DNA from: a virus
DNA length: 23,054 nucleotides
Strand: one strand, 5' to 3'
IMG/VR virus record: IMGVR_UViG_3300009158_000211
Span: 1-23,054 of that record
This document shows positions 6,427 to 14,012 of the stretch, piece by piece. The stretch's first letter is position 1. The number at the start of each line of letters is the position of its first letter. The notes beneath the pieces are model-generated. The model saw only the letters and a program-made list of their open reading frames with translations, ran no database searches and was not told the DNA's origin. The position numbers and the translations under genes were made by a program.

Positions 6427-8193
6427 ATGGGTATTGTATCCAACATTGCAAGCCGAGTCAGCAAGTGGTTCGACGCAGACAAGGAGAATGTCACCATTTC
6501 CTTGAAGAAGGGGAATGATGAAAGTCAGTTTGTCGGTGGAGACGGCGGCGGAATGGCCGGGTATACGGGATACGATCAGTTGTCCGATAACCTCCGCTTG
6601 GAGGACACGCTTCTGTATCGGTACGCCGACTACGAAGAGATGGACGACTACCCGGAGATCGGCTCGGCCCTAGATGTGTATGCCGACGATGCTACGGTGC
6701 AGGACGGACGGCATAATGCGTGTATGTGGCCGACTGCCGAGGACAGCCTTGTTCGTGGCATCCTAGAGGACCTTATCACGCGCCGCTTGCGCGTGGAGGA
6801 AGATGTTTACGCGCTCACGCGAGGCTTGGCAAAGTACGGTAATGCCTACGCAGAGATCTTGGCAAACGATACGGGCGTGGTCGGATTGAACTATCTGCCT
6901 GCACCTACGATGCGGCGGATTGAAGATGAGAAGGGGAACCTACTCGGATTCATTCAGACGATGGATGGTCGGTTCTTGGCCGAGGGAAGCACGATTGTTT
7001 CAGACATAAAGAACAAGAAGTTGCCGCAGGGGGTGACATTCTTTGAGCCTTATGAAGTGGTGCATTGGCGAATGCAGGGCAAGCGCGTTCACACCTCCTA
7101 TGGGTACAGCGTACTAGACAGTGCGCGGTGGATCTTCCGCCGCCTTGTTATGGCCGAGGACAGCGCACTTATCTACAAGTTGACCCGCGCCCCGGCTAGG
7201 TTTGCCTTCTATGTGGACACGGGAAACCTGCCTCCGCAGCAGCGCACGGCCTATGTGAATCAGGTCAAGCAAGGCTACAAGAAGCGGAAGTTCTACAACC
7301 CTTCCACGGGAAAGTTGGACTTCCGTATGAACCCACTCGCCGCAGACGAGGACTTTTGGATCCCAACTGCGAACGGGCAGGACAGCACACGAATCGACGT
7401 GATCAGCGGCCCCGACTATCAGACGACCGACGACCTAGAATACTTCCGAAGCAAGTTGTTCTCGGCGTTGAAGGTGCCGCGACGGTATCTTGGATTCGAT
7501 GGTGGAGAGAGCCGGGCTTCGCTATCGCAGGAGGATGTTCGGTTTGCTCGCACCATACAGCGGTTGCAGCGCGAAGTTCGGAACGGCTACAAGAAGGTCT
7601 GCCGTATTCACTTGGCGGCGTTGAACATCGACCCGGATCAGATCGCCTACGATCTGAAAATGACAACTTCTTCTACGATCTTTGAGTTGTCGCAGTTGGA
7701 GTTAGTGAACGCAAGGGCGGGAGCAGCGCAGGCATTGGTGGAGTATCTTCCAAAGGATTGGATCTTGGAACACATCTTTGATTTCAGCAAGGATGACGCG
7801 ATCTTTATTCAGAAGGAGAAGCGTAGCGAAGTGCGTGACGATGCTATGTACCAAGCGGATACCGAAGCAAAGGTTATGTCTGCCGCGCAGGATGCTATGG
7901 GTGGTGCCGGGGCGATTGAGTTGCAGGGCGAGTTGCCCACGGGCGAGGCCCCTGCTGCCACAGCACCCGCAGAGGACAGTGCAGAAGTTGCGGCAGCGGA
8001 ATCTTTCGCTAAACTTGACAAGCGTTTGCGGTTGTTACAGGAGCGGTATGATCGATTGCACAAGTCGCAGGAAGCGTCTATCAGATCGATTGACCGTCTT
8101 TACGACGACCTTGCACCTACTGTAAAAGAAGTGCATAGGTTGGTGAAACGGAACAGAGGCGTTCTGACAGAGAACCGAAAGAGGAACCGATGA
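6427..8193 (+). CDS. Portal protein, T4 gp20-like
   Basis: This encodes 588 residues directly after TerL. The region at 67-93 (YADYEEMDDYPEIGSALDVY, then ADDATV) is the hallmark start of gp20-like portals. Further on come TRGLAKYGNAYAEI, a WRMQGKR segment, a long helix before PRRYLGFDGG, and SLSQEDVRFARTIQRLQREV at about 365-385, equivalent to the T4 region of conserved Asp, Arg and Phe. Residues about 518-588 form a charged coiled coil ending in Lys/Arg, extra to the core fold. The dodecameric portal sits at one head vertex, nucleates prohead assembly, docks TerL and later the neck. T4 gp20 has 524 residues, so this one is slightly extended. The ribosome binding site is weak, which fits reinitiation after TerL. 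The assignment is strong. Confidence 0.93.
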   Translation: MGIVSNIASRVSKWFDADKENVTISLKKGNDESQFVGGDGGGMAGYTGYDQLSDNLRLEDTLLYRYADYEEMDDYPEIGSALDVYADDATVQDGRHNACMWPTAEDSLVRGILEDLITRRLRVEEDVYALTRGLAKYGNAYAEILANDTGVVGLNYLPAPTMRRIEDEKGNLLGFIQTMDGRFLAEGSTIVSDIKNKKLPQGVTFFEPYEVVHWRMQGKRVHTSYGYSVLDSARWIFRRLVMAEDSALIYKLTRAPARFAFYVDTGNLPPQQRTAYVNQVKQGYKKRKFYNPSTGKLDFRMNPLAADEDFWIPTANGQDSTRIDVISGPDYQTTDDLEYFRSKLFSALKVPRRYLGFDGGESRASLSQEDVRFARTIQRLQREVRNGYKKVCRIHLAALNIDPDQIAYDLKMTTSSTIFELSQLELVNARAGAAQALVEYLPKDWILEHIFDFSKDDAIFIQKEKRSEVRDDAMYQADTEAKVMSAAQDAMGGAGAIELQGELPTGEAPAATAPAEDSAEVAAAESFAKLDKRLRLLQERYDRLHKSQEASIRSIDRLYDDLAPTVKEVHRLVKRNRGVLTENRKRNR

Positions 8194-9041
8194 AGCCTTT
8201 TGTAGTTGGAGACAAGTTTGCGGAAATGCGTAGTGGCTCGGTCGAAAGCGTGCTTGACGCTGCCGAGGCTCTTGCGGAAGCACACCTTGACAAGAAGGTG
8301 GAAGTTCTTGCCACGCACACGGACTGTATCTTTGTGGTTGCAGAAGGCGAGGACTGCGTTCGCAAGTTAGGTGTTCGCATGGATGCTGACGGCCCGAAGG
8401 TGATTTCCAACCGGGTCAAAGATGGTCTTGTGACCGAGAACAACCTTGACAGATACATTAGCAGGTCTATATCCGAGGCTGTGGATGCCCTGCTGAACGG
8501 GGAGCCGTGCAATCAATTGCACCAAGCCGCGAAGTTGATGCAGAGCGGTGGTCGCTATCTGTTCTCGGAAGAGCGTGACGGTCTGTTGGAGTCGGGCAAG
8601 AACCCGCTGCATTGGGAGACGCTTTACGAAGCGAACCGTAAAGACATTCGCCGCATGGCTCATGGAACAATCCGCGATGACGAGAACAGGGTTCCCAAGA
8701 CCCGTTATGGTGCCTTGCCTCCGAAGAAGGTCGAAGGGTTTGACCAAGAGTTGCGCTCATCCGTGGGTGCCCTGATCGGCCTAGCAGAAGAAATCTTCAA
8801 CGAGTTGAAAGTTGTTGACCCCAAAAGCGTTGACGCTAGAGGTTGGAACGTGAAAAATGTCTTGGCAAGTATGCAGACAGAATGTAGCGTGATCTTAGAT
8901 AGGGGGAATAAAGCCCTATCTTTGGCCCGGAAAGAACACCTAGCCGACCTTGCGGAAGTGCATGATCGGCTCGCTGACACAGTAAAGTCGCTACAAGTTA
9001 TGCGGCGGTTTATTCAAGAAAGCACCATCAAGGGAGATTAG
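8190..9041 (+). CDS. Hypothetical head-module protein
   Basis: This encodes 283 residues and joins the portal gene through ATGA. I recognise no family. The N-terminal 60 residues look alpha/beta (KPFVVGDKFAEMRSGSVES, then KKVEVLATHTDCIFVVAEG), like a small globular domain. The middle holds a charged segment with HWETLYEANRKDIRRMAHG and a Lys/Pro stretch (YGALPPKKVEG). The C-terminal third is helical (LADLAEVHDRLADTVKSL). In T4 the genes between portal and protease encode prohead core proteins gp67 and gp68, so by position this could be a minor head or core component. It is far larger than those, and no similarity is visible. The gene is clearly real from its length, coupling and codon use. 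Confidence 0.8.
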   Translation: MKPFVVGDKFAEMRSGSVESVLDAAEALAEAHLDKKVEVLATHTDCIFVVAEGEDCVRKLGVRMDADGPKVISNRVKDGLVTENNLDRYISRSISEAVDALLNGEPCNQLHQAAKLMQSGGRYLFSEERDGLLESGKNPLHWETLYEANRKDIRRMAHGTIRDDENRVPKTRYGALPPKKVEGFDQELRSSVGALIGLAEEIFNELKVVDPKSVDARGWNVKNVLASMQTECSVILDRGNKALSLARKEHLADLAEVHDRLADTVKSLQVMRRFIQESTIKGD

Positions 9042-9043
9042 CC

Positions 9044-9910
9044 ATGCAGGATCGTATTGTTCGCAGTTTGAGCGAGGACTTCGCCAAGATTGGGTGGGAT
9101 AAGGGTGTCAACGAGTTGAACCGCCTGTCTAGCAACCGCCTTGACGAGAGCCTTTACAGCGTCCCGGCTATCACGGCTGACCCCATTGACGGCCCCGTGG
9201 TGACGGTGGAGTTGTTGAGCCGCATTGCAGACCTCGACTTCAACGCGCTGTCCGAAAGCGATTTGGACGATCTTCTTGACGGCCTTCGTGAGAAGGAACT
9301 CCCGGAAGGTGACGCTGATCTTGCCGAGGCTGCTGAGGCGGTCGTCAAGGCTATCCTTGAGTCGCGCAAGATTATCTATGCCATTGACAAGATGGGCAAG
9401 CGCAAGAAGAAGGCTGCTCCGGGCTTCCACATGGTTGACGGTAGGGCTGTAAAGGTCAAGAAGTCCGACGCGCTCCGTTCTGCTCGCAAGAAGATTCGGT
9501 ACGATAAGCGTACTGCCGGAAAGCGGAACACTTACGAGAAGGGCAAGGGTGCTCGCATTGAGTTGAAGCGCAAGGTGCGTGGATTCGATGCAAAGTCTGC
9601 AAGGTTGAACAACCGCCGCCCGCAGAACGCAGACGACATGAGTGACGGGTTGGTGCTTGAACTGAACAGCATTCTTGGCGAGGGCAATCAGTACGGCGAC
9701 TACGGCGATACCGTGTCGCGTGTTGCTCGCATTATGAGCCTGCTTGAGGCTATCCTCGGTTCTGATGTTGGCAATGTCCTTGAGAGCGCATACGAGACGA
9801 TGGAGGGTTCGCTTCTCGCAGAGAACAGCGACCCGCAGCGTGCCTTTGGCCCTGCGCTGAAGGTTATTGCGCGTTGCTTGGAACAGATTGACGACTTGGG
9901 AAACGGCTAG
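9044..9910 (+). CDS. Hypothetical protein with a very basic middle, possible prohead core component
   Basis: This encodes 288 residues; AAGGGAG lies about nine bases before the ATG. There are three parts. Residues 1-118 are acidic and helical (DLDFNALSESDLDDLLDGL). Residues about 119-190 are strikingly basic, starting GKRKKKAAPGFHMVDG and continuing with many Lys and Arg (SARKKIRYDKR, AGKRNTYEKGKGARIELKRK). Residues about 195-288 are again acidic and helical. A 'pGfH.vdGr.vk' turn followed by a basic helix recurs, from memory, in short basic phage head proteins. The charge pattern and the position between portal and protease suggest an internal prohead protein that might contact DNA or the scaffold. 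This is inference. No enzyme motif is seen. Confidence 0.8.
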   Translation: MQDRIVRSLSEDFAKIGWDKGVNELNRLSSNRLDESLYSVPAITADPIDGPVVTVELLSRIADLDFNALSESDLDDLLDGLREKELPEGDADLAEAAEAVVKAILESRKIIYAIDKMGKRKKKAAPGFHMVDGRAVKVKKSDALRSARKKIRYDKRTAGKRNTYEKGKGARIELKRKVRGFDAKSARLNNRRPQNADDMSDGLVLELNSILGEGNQYGDYGDTVSRVARIMSLLEAILGSDVGNVLESAYETMEGSLLAENSDPQRAFGPALKVIARCLEQIDDLGNG

Positions 9911-9969
9911 TAGAGGCCAAGCGGAAGCGTCGAACCGCTTATTCAAGTGGTCGGCGTGAGGTGGCAGGC

Positions 9970-10110
9970 ATGGAAGGCTTTAGGGCTGATGTTAGGTTGA
10001 GCGGAAAAAAGACGGATCGGAAGGTAGACCCGAAGTTTCGTCGCAGAGCAGAGTTGGGCATCGGCATTGACCGGACACCGTTCAAGTTCAAGGATTGGAA
10101 GATCGCATGA
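9970..10110 (+). CDS. 46-residue basic protein in the place of T4 gp67/gp68
   Basis: A short frame opens at ATG 9970 with GAGGTGG at 9958-9964 and ends in a TGA that overlaps the protease start (ATGA at 10107-10110). The product is rich in Lys and Arg (LSGKKTDRKVDPKFRRRAEL) and ends in Phe-Lys-Phe-Lys-Asp-Trp. Size, charge and position just upstream of the prohead protease recall the small T4 core genes 67 and 68, though no sequence similarity is evident. The ATGA coupling, the ribosome binding site and the lack of any other gene in this 196-base gap support it. GTG 9961 is an alternative start. The function is unknown. Confidence 0.6.
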   Translation: MEGFRADVRLSGKKTDRKVDPKFRRRAELGIGIDRTPFKFKDWKIA

Positions 10111-11768
10111 GCAAGCAACTACTTATTGACGCAGCACCAATCAAACTTTCGCTTCAAGAGAGCGAAGGCGGCAAGACGGTTGCGCGTGGCGAGTTTGCGC
10201 GTTGTGATGTTCCCACGCAGAACGGGCGCACCTATCCGCGTGGCGTGTACGAGCGGGAGATCAAGAAGTTGCAGGAAAGCGTTGGTTCGCGCCGCGCTTT
10301 CGGTGAGTTGGATCACCCGGACGATGGCAAGACGAAGTTGAGCCGAGTCAGTCACTTGATCACAAAGTTGACTGTGGACAAGAACGGCGTTGTCATTGGC
10401 GAAGCCGAGATCTTGGATACTCCGAACGGACGCACTCTCAAGGCTATCCTTGATAGTGGTGCAGAGGTTGGCGTATCTAGCCGGGGCTTCGGTTCGACCC
10501 GTGCTATGCCTGACGGTTCATCTATGGTTGGCGAGGACTTCGTTCTGCGTTCGTTCGACTTCGTTGCCGACCCTGCCATGAAAACTGCCTACCCGCAGAT
10601 CTTCGCGGAAGATGTCGAGATTGATGCGGAGCAGGACTTCCTTGCCGAGTTCCCTGAATTGGCAGAGGACCTTCGTTCGCGTGAGCGGGAGGCTGCAAAG
10701 CGTGATGCCGAGGCTGCCGTTGGCGCGATGATTTCCGCCAACGAAGAGAAGGTTCGCAGCGAGATGCGCGAAGCCTTTGAGAAGCAGTTGGCCGGGGCTA
10801 TCGTGAGCGTGCGCGAGAGTGTGACCGAAGGTTTGCGGGAAGAGTTTAGTTCCGACCCGGAGATTGGCGGAGCGCGTGCGGTGCTTGGGAAGATTGCTTC
10901 TCTTATTGGCACCTTCAGCGGTTCGGGCAGCGGCGACGAGGTTGCGCTTCGTGATGCTGTGCGCGAGCGCGACTTGCAGATTGCCTCGATGAAAGAGAGT
11001 TTGGACAAGGCCACGGACATTGCGCGTCGAGCGTCCTACGCACTTGTGGTCGAGCAGCGGATTGGCGGGCATCCTATGGGTGAGCGTATCCGCAAGGTGC
11101 TTGGCGACATTAGCGCGTTTAGCAGTCGGGATGCTTTGCAGGCCCGATTGGAGGACATTGCCGGGGAGTACGACGAGATCGTATCCGAGCGGCAGCAGCG
11201 CGTGAACGAGGACCACGCCTCCGAGGTTGAGACGCTGCGCAATCGGATTGCAGAGTTGGAGGCTTCTTTCGAGGAAGCGTCCGAACAGATTGAAGCGTTT
11301 GAGACTGCCGACGAAGAGGCGCAGGAACGCTTTGAGAGCAAGATTGATGCTTTGGTGCAGAAGCACAAGTCGGAGTTGGACGAGGCAAAGTCGGCTGTGT
11401 CCGAAGCCCTTGAAACTGCCAAGCAGTATCGGTCTTTGGCCGAGAGCAAGGATGCAGAGGCAAAGTCGTCTGACATGACCGCTTACAAGGCTCGCAAGAC
11501 TTCCGGCATGACGAACGCAAGCCGTTTGATGAAGATGATTGAAAGTATTGACGACAAGGATGCCGTTGATGCTATTATCGACGAAAGCGGAACGAACGAC
11601 ATTAGTGACCGTGACCTTTCGGAAGCGGTTAGGAAGTTGAAGCGTGGCCGAGTAAGCACGGGAGCAATGACGGAAGAAGTTGCACCAAACATCTTGCGTG
11701 ACCCAATGTTGGGTGGCGTAACAAACGCACAGTTTCTTGAACTTTCAGGCATCAAGCGAGCGAGGTAA
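10107..11768 (+). CDS. Fused prohead protease (gp21-like) and scaffold protein
   Basis: This encodes 553 residues from ATG 10107; an upstream in-frame TTG lacks support. Residues 1-170 are a T4 gp21-type prohead protease: NGRTYPRGVYE, then GELDHPD with catalytic His70, GEAEILDTPNGR, and GVSSRGFGS with the nucleophile Ser at 124 or 125, followed by FDFVADPAM. From about 185 to 480 the chain is almost entirely charged helix with heptads (EVETLRNRIAELEASFEEAS, then FEKQLAGAIVSVRESV), as in scaffold protein gp22. The C-terminus has short conserved-looking ends (LRDPMLGGVTNAQFLELSGI) that could bind capsid protein. In T4 the protease and scaffold are separate genes, 21 and 22; here one reading frame covers both. 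It should assemble inside the prohead, cleave capsid and core proteins, then degrade itself. The protease call is strong, the scaffold call fairly strong. Confidence 0.9.
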   Translation: MSKQLLIDAAPIKLSLQESEGGKTVARGEFARCDVPTQNGRTYPRGVYEREIKKLQESVGSRRAFGELDHPDDGKTKLSRVSHLITKLTVDKNGVVIGEAEILDTPNGRTLKAILDSGAEVGVSSRGFGSTRAMPDGSSMVGEDFVLRSFDFVADPAMKTAYPQIFAEDVEIDAEQDFLAEFPELAEDLRSREREAAKRDAEAAVGAMISANEEKVRSEMREAFEKQLAGAIVSVRESVTEGLREEFSSDPEIGGARAVLGKIASLIGTFSGSGSGDEVALRDAVRERDLQIASMKESLDKATDIARRASYALVVEQRIGGHPMGERIRKVLGDISAFSSRDALQARLEDIAGEYDEIVSERQQRVNEDHASEVETLRNRIAELEASFEEASEQIEAFETADEEAQERFESKIDALVQKHKSELDEAKSAVSEALETAKQYRSLAESKDAEAKSSDMTAYKARKTSGMTNASRLMKMIESIDDKDAVDAIIDESGTNDISDRDLSEAVRKLKRGRVSTGAMTEEVAPNILRDPMLGGVTNAQFLELSGIKRAR

Positions 11769-11771
11769 ATA

Positions 11772-13373
11772 ATGGAAAGTCGTCGGCTATTGGCAGAGCA
11801 GAGTGGTGGCACCGCAGCAGATGCGGGTTTCGTTCAGAAGGTTGCGTCCAAGTGGTCGCCGCTCCTTGAGGGAGTAGACGATCCGTGGAACCGTGGCGTT
11901 CTTGCGATCCTCCTTGAGAATCAGATGACGCACCTGCGTTCTCTGAACGAGGAGACGCTTTCGACGGGCGTTGGTTCCTTCACGAAATACATCTTCCCCA
12001 TCCTTCGCCGGGTGTTCCCCAACCTTATCGCCAATCAGATTGTCTCGGTTCAGCCGATGACCTCTGCCGTTGGCGGTATCTTCACCTACGAATACAAGTA
12101 TGGTGCAACGAAGGGTACGACGACCGGGGGAACCAACCTCATCGAGAACTTTCAGAAGTACTACTCTTCGGAGTTTGTTGACTACGAAGTGAAGGTTCCG
12201 ACCACGGCCACGGACGGCATCAAGGTTCTTTTCAACGACGCGACCAACGCGACCGACCGTATTCCCTACAAGTGGCTTCCGCTCTCGCCGCTCAACGCGA
12301 GCAAGGGCTATGTCCTCACGCTCTATTGGACGAGCGGTGCTGTCCTTCGCAGCCTCACCGACAACGGTAGCGGCGTTCTCGTTCCTGCTGTTTCGGCAGC
12401 AGGTTGCAGCGGCACCGTGGACTACACCACGGGCGCATACACGCTCGACCTCACGCCGTTCCCGCCCACGGCTTCGTCGGTTATCTACTCGACCTACTAC
12501 TACAACTCGGAGTTGGTCAGCGGCACCACGGCCCCTGCGGTCAATGGTTCGCTCTACGCCAACACCGATCAGGTCGCGCAGATCCCGGACATCAACCTCG
12601 ACATCACGCTCAACACCGTCACGGCGATCACTCGCAAGTTGAAGGCTCGTTGGTCTGCCGAGGCTGTTGACGACCTTCGTGCCTTCCACGGCCTCAACGC
12701 CGAGACGGAGTTGGTCGCGGGTATGGCGAACGAAATCTCGCTTGAACTCGACCGTGAGATCATCACCGACCTCATCACGGGCGCAAAGTTTAGCGCGACT
12801 TACAACTTTCAGACCGGGCCTACCCGTCCTACTGCGGGCAACGGCGGTCAGTTCTCTGAAATCGACAGCATTCGCGGTCTGCTCACGATCATCGAGTCGG
12901 TGTCGGCGCAGATTCACCGCGCTTCGCTTCGCTCCCCGGCCAACTTCATTGTCGTCAGCCCTTCGGTTGGTGCAATGCTCGCGCAGTTGACCACGGCAGG
13001 CGAGTTTATGATCGTCAACCGTGCGCTCGACCCGATGGTTGCGCCTTCCTACGGCCCGATGAACTCCAACTTTGGCGTGAGCCGTCTTGGTACGCTCATG
13101 AACAAGTTTACGGTCTATCAGGATCCGTTCCTTGACCCCTCTTCGACGGGTTCGGTTCCGAATGTTCTCGTTGGCCTCAAGGGTTCGTCGTTCCTCGACG
13201 CGGGTTATGTGTACGCTCCGTACATCCCGCTTCAGGTCACGCCCACCTTCCTTGATCCCGACGACTTCACCTTCCGTAAGGGTCTGCGGACTCGCTACGC
13301 GAAGAAGATGCTCCGCCCGGAGTACTATGGTGCCATTACGGTACAGGGTATGCCCACTGTCGGCGGTATCTAG
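11772..13373 (+). CDS. Major capsid protein, T4 gp23-like
   Basis: This encodes 533 residues. The N-terminus follows gp23: KWSPLLEG at 27-34 (T4 KWKPLLEG), AILLENQ at 45-51, then FPILRRVFPNLIANQIVSVQ and PMTSAVGGIFTYEYKYG. The C-terminal half shows the HK97-like fold region: AEAVDDLRAFHGLNAETELV, EISLELDREII, PANFIVVSP, and GYVYAPYIPLQ near the end. LNE at 58-60 matches the place of the T4 maturation cut. An insertion at about 180-247 has its own beta pattern (LTDNGSGVL at 195-203, GTVDYTTGAYTL), shared with the tail sheath. Leucine codons are mostly CTC and CTT, unlike the TTG-rich neighbours, as expected for the most highly expressed gene. GAGG lies about nine bases before the ATG, and a double hairpin follows the stop. 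The assignment is firm. Confidence 0.95.
   Translation: MESRRLLAEQSGGTAADAGFVQKVASKWSPLLEGVDDPWNRGVLAILLENQMTHLRSLNEETLSTGVGSFTKYIFPILRRVFPNLIANQIVSVQPMTSAVGGIFTYEYKYGATKGTTTGGTNLIENFQKYYSSEFVDYEVKVPTTATDGIKVLFNDATNATDRIPYKWLPLSPLNASKGYVLTLYWTSGAVLRSLTDNGSGVLVPAVSAAGCSGTVDYTTGAYTLDLTPFPPTASSVIYSTYYYNSELVSGTTAPAVNGSLYANTDQVAQIPDINLDITLNTVTAITRKLKARWSAEAVDDLRAFHGLNAETELVAGMANEISLELDREIITDLITGAKFSATYNFQTGPTRPTAGNGGQFSEIDSIRGLLTIIESVSAQIHRASLRSPANFIVVSPSVGAMLAQLTTAGEFMIVNRALDPMVAPSYGPMNSNFGVSRLGTLMNKFTVYQDPFLDPSSTGSVPNVLVGLKGSSFLDAGYVYAPYIPLQVTPTFLDPDDFTFRKGLRTRYAKKMLRPEYYGAITVQGMPTVGGI
12309..12512 (+). repeat. Beta domain insert in capsid protein (copy 1 of a shared domain)
   Basis: This covers residues about 180-247 of the capsid protein. 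It contains LTDNGSGVL, then SGTVDYTTGAYTLDL and a closing strand IYSTYYYNSE. The same order of motifs, with an identical LTDNGSGVL, is found in the tail sheath (21238-21438). It is flanked by regions that align with ordinary gp23 sequence. Confidence 0.7.
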
Positions 13374-13381
13374 TTGACCGA

Positions 13382-13399
13382 CTAATCCTTCGGGGTTAG
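13382..13399 (+). other. UUCG-loop hairpin after the capsid gene
   Basis: CTAATCC at 13382-13388 pairs with GGGTTAG at 13393-13399 (seven pairs, one U-G) around a TTCG loop closed by C-G. cUUCGg is an exceptionally stable tetraloop. It lies eight bases after the capsid stop and just before the terminator, so it may shield the 3' end of the capsid mRNA. Confidence 0.7.
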
Positions 13400-13402
13400 A
13401 GC

Positions 13403-13440
13403 AAGGGCCGGACCTCGAAAGGGGTTCGGCCTTTCTGTTT
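13403..13440 (+). terminator. Rho-independent terminator with GAAA tetraloop
   Basis: A 14-pair stem is formed by 13403-13416 (AAGGGCCGGACCTC) and 13421-13434 (GGGGTTCGGCCTTT), counting G-U pairs, closed by GAAA at 13417-13420. TTTCTGTTT follows at 13432-13440. Position 30 bases after the capsid gene and before a new ribosome binding site makes this the clearest terminator in the window. Confidence 0.88.
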
Positions 13441-13453
13441 GTGGAGTTGAAGT

Positions 13454-14011
13454 ATGAAGTTCCGTTACATCTCGAATGATCGTAATCCTAAGCGCGTGTG
13501 GCCTATTCAGTTGGCAACGGGCGAAATGGTGCTTGTTCCGACTTCTCATTGGATTGAAACCGAGCATGACTTGTCTGCGTGGGTTTCAGGTGGCTTGATC
13601 AAGGGTGGCCCGGTTGAGCAAGATTCCGCTCCGCTTGTGCAACCGATTGCACAGAAGGAGGTTGTCGTTGAACCACCAAAGGATCGTATGGCGGCGTTTG
13701 CCGAGGCAATGGGCAATGCGTTTGCCAAGTCTGTTCCAAAGACTGTACCCGAACCCACTCCTGCTCCCGCCTCGGCTCCCGCTGCACCTGTGGTTGAGCC
13801 TGTATCCGAGCCTGTACCTGAGCCTGTGGCATCGGCGCAGGCTATCGAGGATTTGGTTGAGGAAGCAGCGGAGATTGCAGAAGCAGATGTCACTTCAATG
13901 ACCCGCAAGCACCTGTGGGCCGAGGTCGTTTCGCGTGGTCTGAATGTTGGTTTGGTCTACAACAACACGACAAAGGCAGAGATGCTCCGGGTTCTTTCGA
14001 CGGGAGAATAA
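13454..14011 (+). CDS. Pro/Glu/Ala-rich protein with C-terminal SAP/HeH-like helix pair
   Basis: This encodes 185 residues; GGAG lies seven bases before the ATG. Residues 1-50 form a small beta-rich domain (MKFRYISNDRNPKRVWPIQL, TGEMVLVPTSHWI). Residues about 65-125 are a flexible linker of repeated Val-Pro-Glu-Pro and Ala-Pro units (PTPAPASAPAAP, EPVSEPVPEPV). The C-terminal 45 residues hold an acidic helix and MTRKHLWAEVVSRGLNVG followed by TTKAEMLRVL, a pattern like SAP or HeH helix-extended-helix motifs. The gene starts straight after the capsid terminator. A second protein of similar build, at 20330-20818, shares the N-terminal pattern, the Gln-Pro-Ile-Ala-Gln sequence and the linker type. 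Such proteins could be head decoration or neck parts, but the function is unknown. Confidence 0.8.
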   Translation: MKFRYISNDRNPKRVWPIQLATGEMVLVPTSHWIETEHDLSAWVSGGLIKGGPVEQDSAPLVQPIAQKEVVVEPPKDRMAAFAEAMGNAFAKSVPKTVPEPTPAPASAPAAPVVEPVSEPVPEPVASAQAIEDLVEEAAEIAEADVTSMTRKHLWAEVVSRGLNVGLVYNNTTKAEMLRVLSTGE

Positions 14012-14012
14012 G

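Noticed and set aside
9038-9946. 302-codon open frame on the - strand
   Set aside because: It mirrors the + strand gene 9044-9910, which has a ribosome binding site and tight spacing; the reverse frame has neither.
11787-12917. Long open frame on the - strand inside the capsid gene
   Set aside because: It is a shadow of the capsid gene: strong codon bias leaves few reverse-strand stops, its product is Arg/Val/Gly-rich with no motif, and no ribosome binding site fits.
13374-13400. TTGACC with a weak TTAGAG as a promoter after the capsid gene
   Set aside because: The -10 is poor and the region is better explained by the UUCG hairpin directly before a terminator, which would end any transcript started there.
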